64,000 nucleotides of DNA, taken from assembly GCA_036971715.1 (NCBI GenBank), contig JAVHJL010000008.1, positions 1,116,001-1,180,000 on the forward strand. Reading direction: 5' to 3'. A program made the position numbers and the translations under genes. The stretch is from Arthrobotrys musiformis. Its lineage: Eukaryota > Ascomycota > Orbiliomycetes > Orbiliales > Orbiliaceae. Below the pieces are notes generated by a model. That model searched no databases. It was not told the DNA's origin and saw only the letters and a program-made list of their open reading frames with translations. Shown here piece by piece: positions 1-11,778 of the stretch (its first letter is position 1; the number at the start of each line of letters is the position of its first letter).

Positions 1-1050
1 CCAACAAAGTCTAAAATACGTCCTATCGGTCAGTATATCGTTTAGTTGGACCGAAGTGTAGCTAGCAGGAGACAACCGAGGTCCGTGGTAGTACAATGTC
101 GTGTTATCCATATTCTATAGTTGACATGTACTACTCCCCAATGCTTGAATGTCTAGCGATATCGGATTCAACACGCACTGTCGCCACCCCACCGGTTGCA
201 AATACTCCGTCTTACAAATGACATGGCTTTTGAGCAGCAGCGCAGACCAATAAAACACATTCGACGATATTCTCTATCAATTCTTGAGAATCTACGATAA
301 GAGGGGGTCGTTTTGCGGCTTGTTGTGCATGTATGTCCGTAGTCTGTATCGTAACAGCCGTACAGGAGCCCGAAGCATATAGACCTATAAATATACGAAG
401 CACCTAACACACTGTCATTTGACGCCCAGGAATGTAGATGTTGTATCTACTATAGACCTCGATCTAGCCTCTTATAATATGCGTAGTGTTGAATATGTTG
501 TATTGTGGGGTGGTTTCCTTTGTCCACGCCGGTTAGCCGGATAATGGAAAAACATTGATCCATTTTGTCTAATATTAGTGACACTTGCATTCGATTGTGA
601 CATGCACTCTGCTCTCCGGATTTAATCTCCGGTGTGGGGAATTGTAAAAGTCCATGCTTAAGGTCTCACAATCATAGGAATGTCGGTTTCAACATCGATA
701 TTCAATTAATCTTAAGACGAGGATGTGCAATTCCTTTTCCAGATATACACGTAGCTCCTTGGCCGTAATTGTTGCTCCGGCATTTCGGGAGGGTCTATTA
801 CCGGGTCTAGTCTTGTTCCGAGTACCAGGTCCACTGAAAGTCGTCCAGACTCGCCTGGAACAGTCGATATTGGGCCTTTGGGTATTGAAAGGCACTGGTG
901 TCGTTGAATGGGTTTCTGATATTGGGGCTTGCCAATACGCCTGCACGTGTCGCACGAGCTCCAAACGTCTAACTCGGCCGCGCCTATTCTATATTCGTAG
1001 ATTTACTCAAAACTTTATCATAAAATGTGTCAAATAGATCATTCTATTAT

Positions 1051-1417
1051 ATATCTAATGAAGGTGAGTATCTATATCTTTCCTCTATTGTACAATAAAT
1101 CATTCCTAGAGATCGTCTTAAGACAAATACGATCGATCGAGGAAGACAGAAAAATAACAAATAGTAGTAAAGTACATTGATTATAACCCTAATGTTCGGA
1201 AGATAAGCTGTAGTGAAGTATGTGAATGTCTTAGTATGGTGGATGGGATGTGTAGGATAAAGTATAGAAGGTAATATGGGGAATGAGGTATCTGGAGGTC
1301 TTGGTGTGATAGAAGAGATGTGTAAGATGAGGTATAAATTGAGCTAGCTGACCAGCCTGTAATATAATAAGAGATGAGGAGGCGACCCAACCACAAGAAT
1401 ATCTAATGAAGGTGAGT
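1051..1417. repeat. 19-bp direct repeat pair
   Basis: The same 19 bases (ATATCTAATGAAGGTGAGT) occur at 1051-1069 and at 1399-1417, separated by about 330 bp of AT-rich sequence. The flanks continue to match loosely (TATCTATAT against GTTTATATT). The pair could be the edges of a small insertion or chance repetition in simple DNA. No inverted termini were seen at the edges. Confidence 0.5.
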
Positions 1418-2043
1418 GTTTATATTCACTACACCTTCGACTGCCGATATTCAGTAATAAGCCAAGCGGACCACCTATTTGAACAGCGCGCGCGGGGGGC
1501 CCGACCCAACCTGCCTAGGTGCCCCCCAGCGCCACCCACGCTACCCTCAAGATTTCTCGTCAGACCCGAGAAACCTAGATAGAAATGAAACCATTCTACC
1601 CGGACATGGTGCATTTCCCATCTTTTGTTATCGATCCGACTCGTGGATATCACCGTCCTCAGGATGTTTTGACATCCACGCCGGACGGGAAGGAGAACGA
1701 GATCTTTTGTCTTTTTCAAACAAAAGAGTTTCAGCAACATTTTTTAAACGCTGCCGTATGAACCATTCCGGCACCAGGCCAATATACAGTTGTACATTAA
1801 CCTAGTGGCCGGAAAATTTGCGCATTTTCGGCGGGACCATGGGACAGCCAACCAGAGGTTGGTGTATCACTTGACATTGGCACTGGCACACGGTAGCATG
1901 CACAGTCGCGGGCTTCGCTTTCGAACGAAGCCCGGCCCAGACCAGATCCTGCATGTCGCAGGAGCTAGACCCCCAACCATCAGGATGGAGGGTATATTAG
2001 AATTAATCCCGGTTCTCCCCCGCGAACAGGATCATTTAATTTT

Positions 2044-2078
2044 CGAAAAAATCGAGACGGACGTCTCGAAATTTTTCG
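2044..2078. repeat. Near-perfect inverted repeat (hairpin)
   Basis: The arms CGAAAAAATCGAGACG and CGTCTCGAAATTTTTCG are almost exact reverse complements around a 2-base centre. The hairpin lies between two copies of a GGATGGAGG(G/A)T.TATTAGA motif, at about 1984 and 2082. Function is unknown. The arrangement of direct repeats around a foldback could be a remnant of a very small non-autonomous element. Confidence 0.45.
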
Positions 2079-3354
2079 CAGGATGGAGGATGTATTAGAT
2101 TTCTGGATCGCGGGGGGCCGCGAGGGTCGTAGTTTACGACGCGGCATCTTTTTTTGTAGCGGCGCTCTGCAGGAGATGTATAGGGACAAAGCGATATCTT
2201 GTATTTGTAGAATGGTATAGATGGATAAATATATAAACAAGTTTTAATATATTAATGTGCGGTCTCTTGTGGATTTGGAAGAAGCTTGTTATAGAGAAGA
2301 AAGTCAAAACCCATATCTTGAAAGGCATTTCCGTCTGATATTTATATCCGCCCGGTGGTTACACAGGGCCCTAATAATCCCTCTTCAGGTAGTTTTTCGA
2401 CCAGCTTTTCACAGACATGTCTCGACCGGAATCCCTCCTTGTGTGCGGGGTCAACAAAACTCGTAATCCCATATCAAAAACCTAGTATCTGCATCATGCA
2501 TAGTAGTTGTACCAATAGCTAAAGATATCTGATCTTCACGCAGCCAATTGGGCTCGGACGGGTGTCTTTCCCTTCCATCTAATGCATTCCACCATTCATG
2601 GTACCCATCGTCGTACAGCAAAATAAGAGGCCTGGACTCTTCTTACCGATAAGTGCTCGAGTATTCACGGTTCGCAAACCCGAGCTAGTCTTGATTGCTC
2701 CCCATGTAACCTTGTTTCTTGCATTGAACAGCACAAGACATACATCAAGAACTCGCGAGGCTGACCGAAGCCTTGCGCGCTAAATCGCCTAACCAGCTAA
2801 ACTGACATGAAATTCACACCAATTTCTTGCTCTATTCCCTTTTTCTTTCTCTCAATTTCACAGAAAGTTTTTCCAAGGAAGCCATGACATTCCCCTTCAA
2901 TTCCACCGAGCCCTTTCATTGAGGTCTGAAGTACCTCCTGTGTGCGAGAGTGATGGACGGTGCAGGATAATTCATGCATGGTTTGCAGTGGGTAGAAGCT
3001 AGAAGGCAAAAGACCGATCGAGCCAGCTAAAGAGAGAGTCCCACCGCGGCACGGGCCTAGCTTTAGTTCCTAGCTCGAATATAGGCCTAATCCCGTTTGG
3101 AACATTAATTCGCCCCTTTCGTCGCATGTGCATATCAGCCAGGGCTCTGGCTTTTCTGAGAAAAATTTGAAATCTGAAAAGAGAGATTGGAAGGGAAGGA
3201 AGAAAGCGTTGCGAAGTGTTGGAGAAATCGGCTGCTTTGCCCAAAATGTCACGCGATTCACACGACACTCAACGCGCCGGTTCTGGCCGAGGCCGACAAA
3301 GCTTCTTTTTTGTCGGCTTCAAGCTGCCATAGGCGTAAACACGCAGATTTCAGA

Positions 3355-3360
3355 TATAAA
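3355..3360 (+). promoter_or_regulatory. TATA-like box upstream of HEM13
   Basis: TATAAA lies about 185 bp upstream of the HEM13 start codon, in an otherwise mixed-composition stretch. Position and strand suit a core promoter with a leader of about 150 nt. It is a sequence match only. Confidence 0.35.
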
Positions 3361-3544
3361 ACCTGGTCTCCACCACTGCATTCCGATCCTTCGAATTCCA
3401 ACCGTCCTGCTCGAGCGGCACTCCTGTTCCGTGGATCGAATCCCATTGACCCCGTCCTTTTCCATTAGCGGAATTTCCGAACCTGCGATCTGATCGAGTC
3501 CTGGCGCTTGGGAATTGTGAGCATTCGAAGGGTCCCGAGACACA

Positions 3545-5262
3545 ATGAAGCCGTTTCGGACCTCCTCTTGCTCCTCCACAGCAATTCTCCGGAATGCGCA
3601 GCACCCCCTTCGGCGCTCAATCCCGACCATCTCCGGTCGCAGACTAAACTCGACATGGTCACATGTCAATCTCAATCACTCTCAATGGTCAAGTTCTTTG
3701 AAACTGGCGGCTACTGCAGCTGGTGCGACTGCTCTGGGATTGAGTTATTGGCAATATGTACGAAAAGTTCTCTCTTTGATATCCCGTGCATGACTCAATG
3801 GCACGGATGTATCTCAGTTCGGATAGATTGTCTAATCTAGCGCCTTAGTCTGCACCTAGCATACAATGCGATTCGAAGAAAGCCCCGGTTCCGATCAATC
3901 AACAGGACCAGAAGACGGTGCGTGGTACACTCCTATACCCCCCACCCAAAATACCACACCTACCAAAACACTCGCCTTCCTCCTGCATTCAATTATATAA
4001 AAAAAAATAGTTGATTTTCTAAAGAAAGGAAGAAATATGGCCACTCATACACTCTCGCTCACTAGTAGAAATACGACAATGGCGTAACTCCAGACTCCCC
4101 TATGCGCCTACGCATGGAACAGTTCATTAAAGACCAGCAATCTAAAATAATCGCTACCCTGGGCGCCATTGACGGGAAACCCTTCCAAGTGGATACCTGG
4201 GAACGTTCTCACGGTGGCGGGGGTATCAGCTGCATCCTTCAAGATGGAAACGTCTTTGAAAAGGCTGGTGTCAACATTTCAATTGTTTACGGAAAACTGC
4301 CCCCAGCTGCTGTCGAGAAAATGAGGGTCGACCACAAAAACATTGCTTCGCCCACCGGCGAGCCGCTAGACTTCTTCGCGGCGGGATTGAGCATGGTTTT
4401 GCACCCGCATAATCCCAATGCACCGACCGTCCACCTTAACTATCGATACTTTGAAACTATGAATCCGGATGGAACTTCCCAGTCATGGTGGTTCGGTGGC
4501 GGTACAGATCTCACACCCTCCTACCTCTTCGACGAAGACGCAATCCACTTCCACAAGACCATTAAAGATGCTTGTGAAAAACATGACAAGGACTACTATC
4601 CCAAGTTCAAAAAATGGTGCGACGAGTACTTTTTCGTAAAACATCGGGACGAGTGTCGTGGTGTCGGTGGTATCTTCTTCGATGATCTGGATGATAAGGA
4701 TCCCGAACAGCTTTTCTCATTCGTACAGGATTGCTTGAAGGCGTTTTTGCCGAGCTATGTGCCCATCATCGAGAGGAGAAAGGACATGCCGTTCACAGAT
4801 GCTGAGAAACAGTGGCAGCAGTTGAGGAGGGGGCGGTATGTGGAGTTTAATTTGGTTCATGACCGTGGTACTAGCTTTGGTCTGAATACCCCTGGTGCTA
4901 GAGTCGAGTCGTAAGTTTTTTTTCTTCTTCTTCCCCATTTCCCCAAGAATTTGAATAGTAATCGTATTGCTTTCATCTTTCTTTCTGGCTTCCCTTACAA
5001 TCCTTCTTTCTAACTCCATTCTTCCCTTCCTTGCTTTCTTTCTTCCTTGCTTTCTTTCTTCCTTGCTTTCTTTCTTCCTTGCTTTCTTTCTTCCTTGCTT
5101 TCTTTCTTCCTTGCTTGCTTTATTTGCTAACCAGGGTATGTTTTTAGGATATTGATGTCATTGCCGTTGACGGCAAGGTGGCAGTACATGCACGAACCCA
5201 CCCCAGGTAGCCGAGAAGAGCGTCTAATCAAGATCCTCAAAGAACCGGTGGAATGGGTGTAG
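3545..5262 (+). CDS. HEM13: Coproporphyrinogen III oxidase (oxygen-dependent), 4 exons
   Basis: This is the heme-biosynthesis enzyme that oxidatively decarboxylates coproporphyrinogen III to protoporphyrinogen IX. Coding exons are 3545-3757, 3860-3917, 4094-4910 and 5148-5262, giving 400 aa in continuous frame. Family signatures are visible: HPHNPNAPTVHLNYRYFE, WWFGGGTDLTPSYLF, RGVGGIFFDDL, GRYVEFNLVHDRGTSFGL and, across the last intron, ILMSLPLTARWQYMHEP. The first about 70 residues are rich in Arg/Ser without acidic residues and are followed by a hydrophobic run (AATAAGATALGLSYW). This looks like a bipartite mitochondrial presequence plus membrane-sorting segment, unlike the cytosolic yeast enzyme. 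The ATG at 3545 is chosen because it is the first in frame with this presequence. The last intron (237 bp) contains a 16-bp minisatellite. Confidence 0.95.
5027..5116. repeat. 16-bp pyrimidine minisatellite in HEM13 intron 3
   Basis: Five perfect tandem copies of TTCCTTGCTTTCTTTC (5027-5106) and one partial copy lie inside the last HEM13 intron, just upstream of its 3' splice site. The tract is entirely pyrimidine apart from one G per unit, so it also forms a very long polypyrimidine tract. Such arrays usually vary in copy number between strains. Confidence 0.9.
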
Positions 5263-6029
5263 TCCACAGTCTATACACCCTCACCTCCCTCCCTCACTCC
5301 CATGCATATTTTTCAGCATCAAAAATAAAGGAGATGGGAACCAAAAAAAGTTTACATATAAAAAGCATTTACAGATTACCTACCTAATCGTTGGTTTTTA
5401 TCCCCCCGCGAGTTTCTGAGAAGATCGGAGGGGGTAATATATAAAAAGAAGAAGAGGGGGAAAAAAAAGTTATCACACTCGCTGCCGAATCCTTTTTACT
5501 ATTATATTACTATATCTTCTAAATTTGTAAAAAAATTTCATCGTTATTTTGAAAAAGGAAAGATGGAAAAGTATCATTTTGGGGGGTTGGGCGGATGGAT
5601 GTATTAATGTCTTTGGGAGCGGGTGATTTCTATTTATCAGAAACGGAAACAAAAGAGAAAGTGTATATATATACCGCAAAAAAGCATCTGAAACAATTTA
5701 GAGAAGGGGAAGCAATTACAAGTCTGGGGGTATTTGGTTATGTCTACTTTTCTAATCGGACCTCCCATAGTGGAGATAAACGTAATGGGAAAAAATGCTG
5801 ATTAAAAGGAAAGAGATGGGAAACGCTACTCGGTACTATCAGGAAACTCCAAAACCCATGCCAACGACTTCTTCACATCCAAAAAAAAAAAAAAAAAGAC
5901 TCGAGATAGAGGGAGAGCCACATAACATGGTCGAACGCAAAACTAAGGGCTTAAACATATTCCGGAGGGCATTTACATCATGAATATAGGAATATCGTCT
6001 TTATTTTTCTTTTGGTTTAATTAAACTTT
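5263..6029. other. Convergent 3' region between HEM13 and the Hook gene
   Basis: This AT-rich, homopolymer-rich stretch contains the 3' untranslated parts of two convergent genes. Short open frames such as 5595-5801 have no recognisable content or splice context. No gene is seen. Confidence 0.6.
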
Positions 6030-8896
6030 CTACCGCTTCTGCACCGCCGTTAGCATTTGCCATACCAACCAAGATATCTGGCGTTCTCGAGGGGTGGGGG
6101 AGGGTCAACTTACAGGAAAATTGGCGACTGCATGCCTTTGTTTTCCCAACCAACTGACAGGGACTTCCTTTCTCCTCCCTAGGGTCACCGTGTTCGACTG
6201 CAGTCTCGACGTGAGTTCATACCAAGCACTTGTAACCAAATCCACCTCTTTCATTGTATTATTGTTCCTACCCAACAGGGTTTCATAATCGGCACCCTTC
6301 TTTCCGGGTCCTCTTGACGTTCTTGCAGTTTCGAGTTCGTCTTGAAGTTCTTTGATCGTGGTGTTTTGCTTCTTGATGTGCTATATCCATGTGTTCCCGG
6401 GTTAGTGGCCTTGGTTTTCTTTCTAAAAAGGAAATTGAATAGAAGTTGTAACATACCTCACGAGCCTTTATCGACTTCTCTCGCCTATCTTCAAGTTTAT
6501 CCTGAAGCTGTAACACCCTCTTCTCAAGCTCTCCGTGCCGCCCTTCTCTGGACCCACCGATCGCCGCCAGGGTGGCTTTGAGTTCTCCGTTGCCCTTCTC
6601 GGAATCCAATAGAGTGTCTTTGAGATCAGCGATCACTCGCTGAAGCTCGTCCTTCTCATTGATTAGCTTGCTAATCGAGGCGTCCCCAGTGCTAACCGAG
6701 AGCGGTGGCCTATCGTCGAGCTGCTTGCGGGTTTCCTGGATGATCCTGTCTCGTTCTTCAATGTTCTTTCGGAGTTGGATGACGATGGATGAACTGTCCG
6801 TATTAGAAATGGGGAAACGTAAGCTTTCTGTACTATATTATTTTTTCTTTTTCCCTCTTGTGCAGAGTGGGTGTTTTCATCATACCCTTCATCGATCTCG
6901 CCGCCGGTTTTCAAAGACGCCAATTCCGCTTCCAATGCCAACTTGTCACTATTGGTGATAAGCACATCCTGCTCCAGCCTATACCTCGCCTTCTCCTTAT
7001 CCTCCAAAAGGTTCTGCAGTACCACCGAATCCGCCGACTTCAATCCGGTCTCCTTGAGTTGCTGGTTCTCCCTCTCTAACTTGTTGATCCTCAATTTGAG
7101 ATCCGTCTTTGTGACACCTCTGAAGTTCATCTCGGAGTCCAAGTCGCCCTGGATGGACTCTGACGCCTGGCCGATGAGTCCGTTTTCCAGTTCCTGGACT
7201 TTAACTTCCAGAGTTTGAATATGTTCGGTATCTTTGCTCCTCTGGCCCTCCGCACCGGCCACAACCTCCCTCATACTCGCGTTCTCAAGCTCGAGCCGCT
7301 GCTTCTCTTTAAGCAGCTCGGCATGCTCGGCTTCGTACCGGTCGATTTGCTTCTTATACGTTCCGATCAATTTCTTATCTCCCGTATTCGACCGTATCGC
7401 CTCTTCCATCTGTACGTTCTCCCTCTGCATAGTAGTATTCTCCTCCTCGAGGAACTTGAGCCTCTTCTCCAACTCCGGCATGCTTTCCAATTTCTTCTTA
7501 TAATGCTGCATGACGTTTTGTTCCTTCCGGAGCTTTTCGACGGTGTGGCGGGCGGTGTCGAGGTCGTCCTTGAGCTTTTCGACGTAGTCCGAGGCGCGGG
7601 TTAGGTCGTCGACTTTGCGGTTTAGGGATTTGATCGTGTTTTCGTTGCCGGAGATTGTGGCATCGCGTTCGCTGATTGTGTCTTCCATTTTGTGGCTGTA
7701 GGATAGAATAGGATTATATAGATTAGCATTTTTTGCGCCTTTAGTGATTAGATACCCTAGACCCGGGGGGATGGCGGACTTACACATCCGCTTGTAATTG
7801 GTCTAATTGTATTTGCAGCACCATATCCGCTTTTGACTGCCCCGTACTCGAAATCGGTCCGTCGGTCAATCGGTCCTGTAGATGCTGTATCTCCGCTCGG
7901 AGCTCTTCGGCCAATGACTGGGATTTGGTAAAGCGGTCGAGGAGCTGCTTATGCTCGTTCTCCAGCGATTCCTTCTCAGTCACCAAACGGCTGATTTCCT
8001 CCTCCATTTGGAACTCCGTTTCGGAACTATCGCATTGCGTTAATACCGGTCATTTTTAATATCGGATGGAGAATATTGGGGGGGCGTACGTATGCAGAAC
8101 CTGTTTATCAACCTCGTCCGAGTGATCCTCGTTCAACTTCATCATCTGGTCGATTACCAGCATAAACTCGTTTTGAGACGTCGAGCTTAATTGCTGGATC
8201 TGGGTGATATAATGCTCCCGTCGTTCGGACTCTATCGCGACGAAGACGACAAGTTTTATAAGCTGGTAAATTTAATATTTTGCAACGTCAGTAACTTGAT
8301 CCCCTATTCCGCTGTGATACCGAAGGAAAGGTTCACCTTGATGAGCTCCCGCTGCGATCCTTCTCGCGCAATCGCCAATAGATCCGGCGCATATTTCGAC
8401 GATGTCGGCGCTCGCCGTTGGAGGTTCGAGGTGTAGTAGTGTACTAGCGCCTTATGGACCTTCTTAACTATAACACCGCCCCCACAGTCAGATTTTCCTA
8501 CTCGGTATCGACGAAATCTTGGGAACAGGTGTAGAATTTGTGGCAACTAACGATTTTGAAACCGGACGACCCATTGTTCCGACGGCGTGACTTTGTTGAT
8601 ATCATCGTGGAATGCGTAGTAGTCGATATCAACTAATCCCCACGAATTATCAGAATGTAATATCCCCAAAGGTTTCGTGGATTCCGACACATACGTAGTA
8701 ATTTGCCTATCACGGTCCCGTCCGCGAGGTCGCTTAGTCTGGATATATCGGCATCGATCGGGAAGAGCTTGATCTATTATTCACGGAAAACGACAACAGC
8801 TGTTAGTTTATTCTTCAAAAAAGTATATATCTTGCGATGGATCCAAGGAGTGGAATATACCCAGTCAAGCAATGCAGCCGCGGAATTGGAACTCAT
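6030..8896 (-). CDS. Hook-family dynein/early-endosome adaptor, 10 exons
   Basis: Hook proteins (HookA in Aspergillus) link early endosomes to cytoplasmic dynein for microtubule transport. Coding exons, 5' to 3' on the minus strand: 8896-8861, 8773-8695, 8632-8552, 8467-8337, 8262-8090, 8026-7784, 7695-6886, 6793-6457, 6380-6114 and 6038-6030, giving 721 aa. The N-terminal 160 residues match the Hook globular domain: SSNSAAALLDW at the start, then ISRLSDLADGTVIGKLL, LDIDYYAF, QWVVRFQNLKKVHKALVHYY and DLLAIAREG. Residues about 165-650 are heptad-rich coiled coil. The C-terminus has the conserved AWYELTSRLQSNTV and SWLGKQR stretches. An apparent frame break after GKLL is fully explained by a 62-nt intron (8633-8694). 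The final coding exon is only AAG CGG TAG, placed by a CTAAC branch point. Confidence 0.88.
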
Positions 8897-10195
8897 GAGG
8901 GTCGATTATATAAGTATATGTATATAATATCTATAAAAAAGAAAGAAAAACCCGGACGGTCCAGTCGACCCACACCCCCCGGAGAGCCAAAGAATAACAG
9001 TTCCGATTGATGAGGCTGTATAAGTATATGGAATATCGTGGAACCGGAATGATGGTGATGGCAGATGTGGTGCGCCCTGTTGTGTTTTACAACATATCAC
9101 GCTGCGCTGGTCGATTGTAAGGAGCTTGTGCTTGTGACAGGGCCAGCAAGCTACAGCTGGTAGTTAAAAAATTGGGGATCCGTGTTACGAACGGGGTTTC
9201 GTTTGAGTTCGAGTTCGGGTTCGGGTTGGGTAAGCTGATTGCAAACGAAGGGAACCTGGGTTTTATATATAAATGCAATGCAATGCGTGCGCCCGGATGG
9301 ATTGTGACGGGGAGGAATTCGTGTGTATCGCAGTTATATTGGGTGTCCGGAAGGGGAGATGGTGTGAGAGGAGGGGTGGCTGTTTGGCTGCCTGCTGCGA
9401 GGAGGTCTGGTAGCTGTCGTTGGCCGTGGCCGTGGTCGTGGTCGTGGTCTCGTTTGAGGTGTCTGAATTGGAGCTATGCTCGAAGCCAGAACTGCTTCAA
9501 GGTCGGAATCCGTTTGTCCCGCTAGAAATTGCCTGTTTCGGCCTCCGCCAAACGACAACAACACTCAACGCGCCGTTATTGGCTGGCGTTCTGTCCGCTG
9601 GCTGATAACGGCTGATATAATACTACTACATGCCTGACTTGCATCCTGTGAAGGCCAAGCTGGGGGAAGCTATCGGTGATATCTGAGTCAGGGTATATGT
9701 ACATGTACATAGGTCTGTTTCACGTGCTAAATCTTACGATGGACTGCTTTAAATTTGTAAATTCAACAACTTGGTGTACTTTTATTTCTTTGAACCACCG
9801 TCTATTAATTCAAGTCCGCCCCCAGCCTGACTAAACCCAGATTAAATGAATATCAAATGGGAAAAGAAGGAAAGAAAAAAAGGAATATAGACAGAAAAAA
9901 AGGCAGCAAGCGCAAGAAGCTTGAAGAGGACATAAAAATCGAAACGCTGCTACGACATAGACGTATAAACGCATCCCTCGGCTGCTGGTATTCGGCCAGC
10001 TGCCCGGGACAGGATATACAATATATACTTGAAAAAAAGAAAGGGAAATCTCGCCTCGAAGCCTTATATATTTTCTCCCAACATAAGTGTTTTAGGCGGG
10101 CGCCGAACGCGAGGTATCCAAGTCAGGACGCCATTTGTTTCAAGCGTCCTAGGTACCCAATTAATTAAGTCGGTAGGTAAATAGTAGCGGATGAT
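8897..10195. other. Intergenic region, Hook promoter and YHM2 3' flank
   Basis: No gene is seen. A GTGGCC/GTGGTC hexamer repeat at about 9419-9450 creates a Trp/Ser-repeating open frame that I regard as spurious. A Lys-rich frame at 9857-10168 comes from A-rich DNA. The 15-mer ACACTCAACGCGCCG at 9561-9575 also occurs upstream of HEM13 (3265-3279). Confidence 0.5.
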
Positions 10196-11778
10196 TTAGT
10201 GCTTCGCGGTAACCTTCTCGCCAGTGAGCTTCTCGACGGCTTCCTTGGCCCTATAGTTTCACTTCGAGTTAGAGTCCGTGCAAAACAATAATATCGAAGA
10301 CGATGCTAAAACTTACATGTCACCAAGACCGACCATGCACACTGTCTGCCAGATACCAAGACCTATTCTTGGAGTGACACCACGGTATAGACCCTTGAGT
10401 CCGTTGTTTTGGTAGATGTAGCTATTGACCCATGTTAGTTCCAAAGTCGGTTCCTGCATAACCTCGGGTATACGAAAAAGAGATAGAGGGGCCAAAAAAA
10501 AAGGAAAAAGAAACTCACTTGAACGCCTTGGCCACAGTCAAGTTCTTAGGCCGGTTCGGATCAACGGTCTTGCTCTGCATCTCCACTCTGATAACCTCGA
10601 TGGGCTGATTCCAGGCGCTCAACCCACCACCGACGGCCGATGCCGCAATCTTCTCGACCGCCGTCAAGGCATCCTTTTCGCCCTTGCCGGTAACGTCCCT
10701 GATTCCCTGCTCTGCCAATCGACTCAATCCGAATCTGCTACCCCAGTTCGTCATCTGTCTGATAGCAACGGCATTGACACCTTTGTTGATACCGCGGATA
10801 CCCTCTCGACGGTAGATGTCCATGAAGACGGCCATGGAGGACTGTGGCTTCGCACCGGTGGCGGCTTGCTTATGGCGGGTGATTTCGACAGTCTTCATGC
10901 AGGTGCAGAAACCCATGGTAGCGTAGGCTTGTGCGACACCACCGACGACACCACCGGTGATACCTGCTAGGAAGGGTGCGGCGCCAGCTGTGCGGGCGTA
11001 GTATCTGCATAAGATTTTGTTAGTATATGGTTACACGGCTAGATTTGTATTGTGTTTTCAACATACTCAGCTTCGGAGGAAACGAATAATAGGACGGCAC
11101 CCTTGGTCGAAGCTTCAATCCAGGCCTAATTAATACCAATGTCAGTATATATGTCTCTGAATCGCCCAATTCAAGACGATCGTGATTGTGTGAGACGAAC
11201 CCATGGTATTAAGCCCTGGTAGAAACCAAAGACACCACCTCTGGCCCATATCTTTGGAATGGACTTGGGCAGCGAATCCCCTCTGTTGGCGGCCATGTGT
11301 GTCTATCGAACGTGGTATTAGTATTTTGCCGTATCTATGGCGCTAAATCGAGATCGAATGTACCTTGACGACTTCTAAGGGCTGCCCAAATTGTTAGTAT
11401 ACGGCACTGAATATATTGAATTGGATATATGATATGCATACCTGACCCAATGTTGTGACCCTTCACATTGTTAAAGTCCAAAGTCAGCCTCAATTACCCT
11501 ATGCACTCCTTTCTCTTCCCATCTATCCCTACTACGAGTGTCTGTCACTTACTCGAACATGTTTAATCCAGCACCGACTATAAAGATATGAAAGAAGACA
11601 AAAAGTCAGCCATGCCTTTCAATTCTACTAACCCGAGGCACAAACGGCCGGGAAAGGTACTGCAGAAGGGAGAAGGGGATATCAACGTACGTAGCAAATT
11701 GCTAAAAGAAACTGGCTTCTTCTTGAGCGCAGGGGCAGCGGGAAGCGCCGCCGGACTGTCTACCACGGCTCCAGACAT
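10196..11778 (-). CDS. YHM2: Mitochondrial citrate/oxoglutarate carrier, 9 exons
   Basis: Yhm2 is an inner-membrane carrier that exports citrate in exchange for 2-oxoglutarate and supplies cytosolic NADPH; it has also been found with mitochondrial nucleoids. Exons on the minus strand: 11778-11691, 11577-11553, 11460-11442, 11381-11364, 11302-11201, 11125-11067, 11004-10519, 10421-10317 and 10250-10196, giving 318 aa (yeast Yhm2 is close to this). Near-identical family stretches are KKPVSFSN at the N-terminus, [84 protein letters not shown] and GLYRGVTPRIGLGIWQTV. The three carrier repeats are recognisable. Exons 2-4 are 25, 19 and 18 nt, an unusually fragmented 5' end. The ATG is the first in the frame that leads into KKPVSFSN. 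Confidence 0.95.

Larger units (their letters stand above)
1..3544. other. Gene-free upstream region
   Basis: No reading frame here resembles a known protein, and none is extended by plausible splice signals. The sequence is mixed: AT-rich stretches (about 1000-1430 and 2200-2300), a GC-rich patch near 1490-1550, a direct repeat (1051/1399) and a hairpin (2044-2078). The last few hundred bases are presumably the HEM13 promoter, with a TATA-like box at 3355. A decayed mobile element cannot be excluded because no terminal repeats or transposase motifs were recognisable by eye. Confidence 0.5.

Noticed and set aside
4967..5155. Hydrophobic open frame FLPCFLSSLL repeats
   Set aside because: It lies within the HEM13 intron minisatellite; the repeat explains it.
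8552..8773. Apparent -1 frameshift in the Hook domain after GKLL
   Set aside because: A 62-nt intron (8633-8694) with GTATGT donor, CTGAT branch-like site and TTAG acceptor restores GKLLLDIDYYAF, exactly the family pattern. The gene is intact.
9172..9525. Open frame with Trp-Pro/Trp-Ser repeats
   Set aside because: It is generated by a GTGGCC/GTGGTC hexamer repeat in the Hook upstream region and has no conserved features or splice context.
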